This document shows positions 15,339-20,015 of a stretch of 20,015 nt of DNA, in pieces. Every line of letters starts with the position of its first letter. Position 1 is the first letter of the stretch. The DNA comes from Candidatus Methanomarinus sp. HR1. Its GTDB lineage: Archaea > Halobacteriota > Methanosarcinia > Methanosarcinales > Methanocomedenaceae. The stretch is from contig MZXQ01000008.1 of assembly GCA_002926195.1 (NCBI GenBank), positions 1 through 20,015 of the forward strand, given 5' to 3'. Both the position numbers and the translations under genes were made by a program. The notes under the pieces were generated by a model. It did no database searches. It saw only the letters and a program-made list of their open reading frames with translations, and was not told where the DNA came from.

Positions 15339-15354
15339 GAGTCCCGAAGGACTC
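15339..15354 (-). other. UUCG-capped hairpin between 23S and its processing site
   Basis: On the - strand the sequence GAGTCC-TTCG-GGACTC forms a 6-bp stem with the very stable C(UUCG)G loop. It adjoins the inner helix of the processing stem. Confidence 0.8.
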
Positions 15355-15384
15355 ACAATCTAGCAATCCTACTTTATAGGTTAG

Positions 15385-18315
<2,931 letters not shown>

Positions 18316-18330
18316 AATCCGCTTTACTAT

Positions 18331-18358
18331 ATTTCAGTAAGCGTCCAGGTTGCACTTA
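18331..18358 (-). repeat. 5' arm of the 23S rRNA processing stem, with BHB
   Basis: This is the partner of 15311-15338. Read on the - strand it holds the outer helix, then CCTG, an 8-nt BHB part (GACGCTTA), and the inner CTGAAAT helix, about 16 nt before the 23S 5' end. Confidence 0.8.
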
Positions 18359-18538
18359 CGTATAACGGTATCATAAAATCAAACCTGTGGTATTTTGGTT
18401 TGTTCTCCACCCTTCCTTAAGGTAATTACAACCCTAAGTGCATTTAGTGTAATAACTACATCATACTCGTACAGATATGAAGTTTAAAAAACTTTATACA
18501 TGTATAGCCAGTTAACGGCATGAATATCAAGTAGTTGA

Positions 18539-18640
18539 TGGACCCGCTGGGACTCGAACCCAGGGCCTCTGCCTATTTTGCTTCCGGTTAAAAAACCATT
18601 GGTTGCAAAGGCAGCGATCTTCCAACTGATCTACGAGCCC
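18539..18640 (-). tRNA. tRNA-Ala(UGC) with a 29-nt intron, in the 16S-23S spacer
   Basis: Acceptor GGGCTCG pairs with CGGGTCC (two G-U pairs), D-stem GATC/GATC, anticodon stem CTGCC/GGCAG, and T-arm CTGGG/CCCAG with loop TTCGAGT. The discriminator is A and CCA is not encoded. Anticodon TGC lies at 18605-18607. An intron (18575-18603) splits the loop after position 37. The BHB is perfect: central helix TTTG with CAAA, and 3-nt bulges CAA and ATA. The intron itself carries a GGTT-TTTT-AACC hairpin. A tRNA-Ala in this spacer is the usual euryarchaeal arrangement; the intron is the unusual part. Confidence 0.95.
18575..18603 (-). other. Archaeal tRNA-Ala intron (canonical 37/38 position)
   Basis: A 29-nt insertion has junctions after the second base of each 3-nt bulge (CA|A and AT|A). 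The position and geometry equal those of the tRNA-Lys intron at the other end of the window. Confidence 0.9.
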
Positions 18641-18773
18641 TTTATTGATAAGCTTAATTTTTAAGATAATCAATTGGTATCGCACATTCTTCGGATCAAC
18701 AATGAATAAGTACTGGCAGTCTATCGGCTTCTGATCGGCAGTGAGTCCAGATCAAATGTCTGGGCGTTGCGTT
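18641..18773 (-). other. 16S-tRNA-Ala spacer with 16S 3' processing sequence
   Basis: This 133-bp spacer of pre-rRNA contains a small hairpin CCAGA/TCTGG (18748-18764) just beyond the 16S 3' end and a duplicated ATCGGC. The 3' half of the 16S processing stem is expected here, but its partner lies beyond the right window edge, so pairing cannot be checked. Confidence 0.4.

Positions 18774-20015
<1,242 letters not shown>

Overview
The window is archaeal and most likely comes from a methanogen-related euryarchaeon of the Methanosarcinales/ANME-2 type. Direct evidence includes RNA polymerase genes of archaeal design (rpoB split into B'' and B', rpoA split into A' and A''), archaeal NusA and eL30, EF-2 with a diphthamide-type AIHRG motif, archaeal 16S signatures, and tRNA and pre-rRNA bulge-helix-bulge (BHB) splicing motifs. 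The Methanosarcinales placement is inferred from remembered similarity of EF-2 and from the gene order; no search was run. Coding parts are AT-leaning, as is usual for such genomes.

Layout. Positions 1-98 hold two copies of a 49-bp hairpin-rich tandem repeat. Positions 105-219 form a small MITE-like element bounded by an imperfect 19-bp inverted repeat. Positions 371-477 are a tRNA-Lys(UUU) split by a 33-nt intron. From 509 to 13807 runs the classical archaeal transcription/translation cluster on the + strand: rpoH, rpoB2, rpoB1, rpoA1, rpoA2, rpl30e, nusA, rps12, rps7, fusA (EF-2), tuf (EF-1A), rps10. Several junctions overlap or are very short. Internal promoter candidates lie before rpl30e and tuf, and hairpins at the rpoA2 and tuf stop codons could act as terminators or attenuators.

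The - strand half begins at 13808 with a U32-family iron-sulfur protein gene whose stop codon abuts the rps10 stop codon. Upstream of it is about 500 bp without a convincing gene. This stretch is enclosed by a 29-bp inverted repeat whose two mismatches both become G-U pairs if the - strand is transcribed, and it contains two more strong hairpins. Beyond it lies an rRNA operon read leftward: 16S (cut by the window end), tRNA-Ala(UGC) with a 29-nt intron, 23S with a recognisable processing stem and BHB, and 5S.

Together the window carries much of the core gene-expression machinery: RNA polymerase, an RNA-binding NusA, ribosomal proteins, both main elongation factors, rRNA and two tRNAs. The least explained parts are the structured spacer at 14674-15145 and the U32-like gene beside it. 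The tandem repeat and small element at the left edge are also unexplained.
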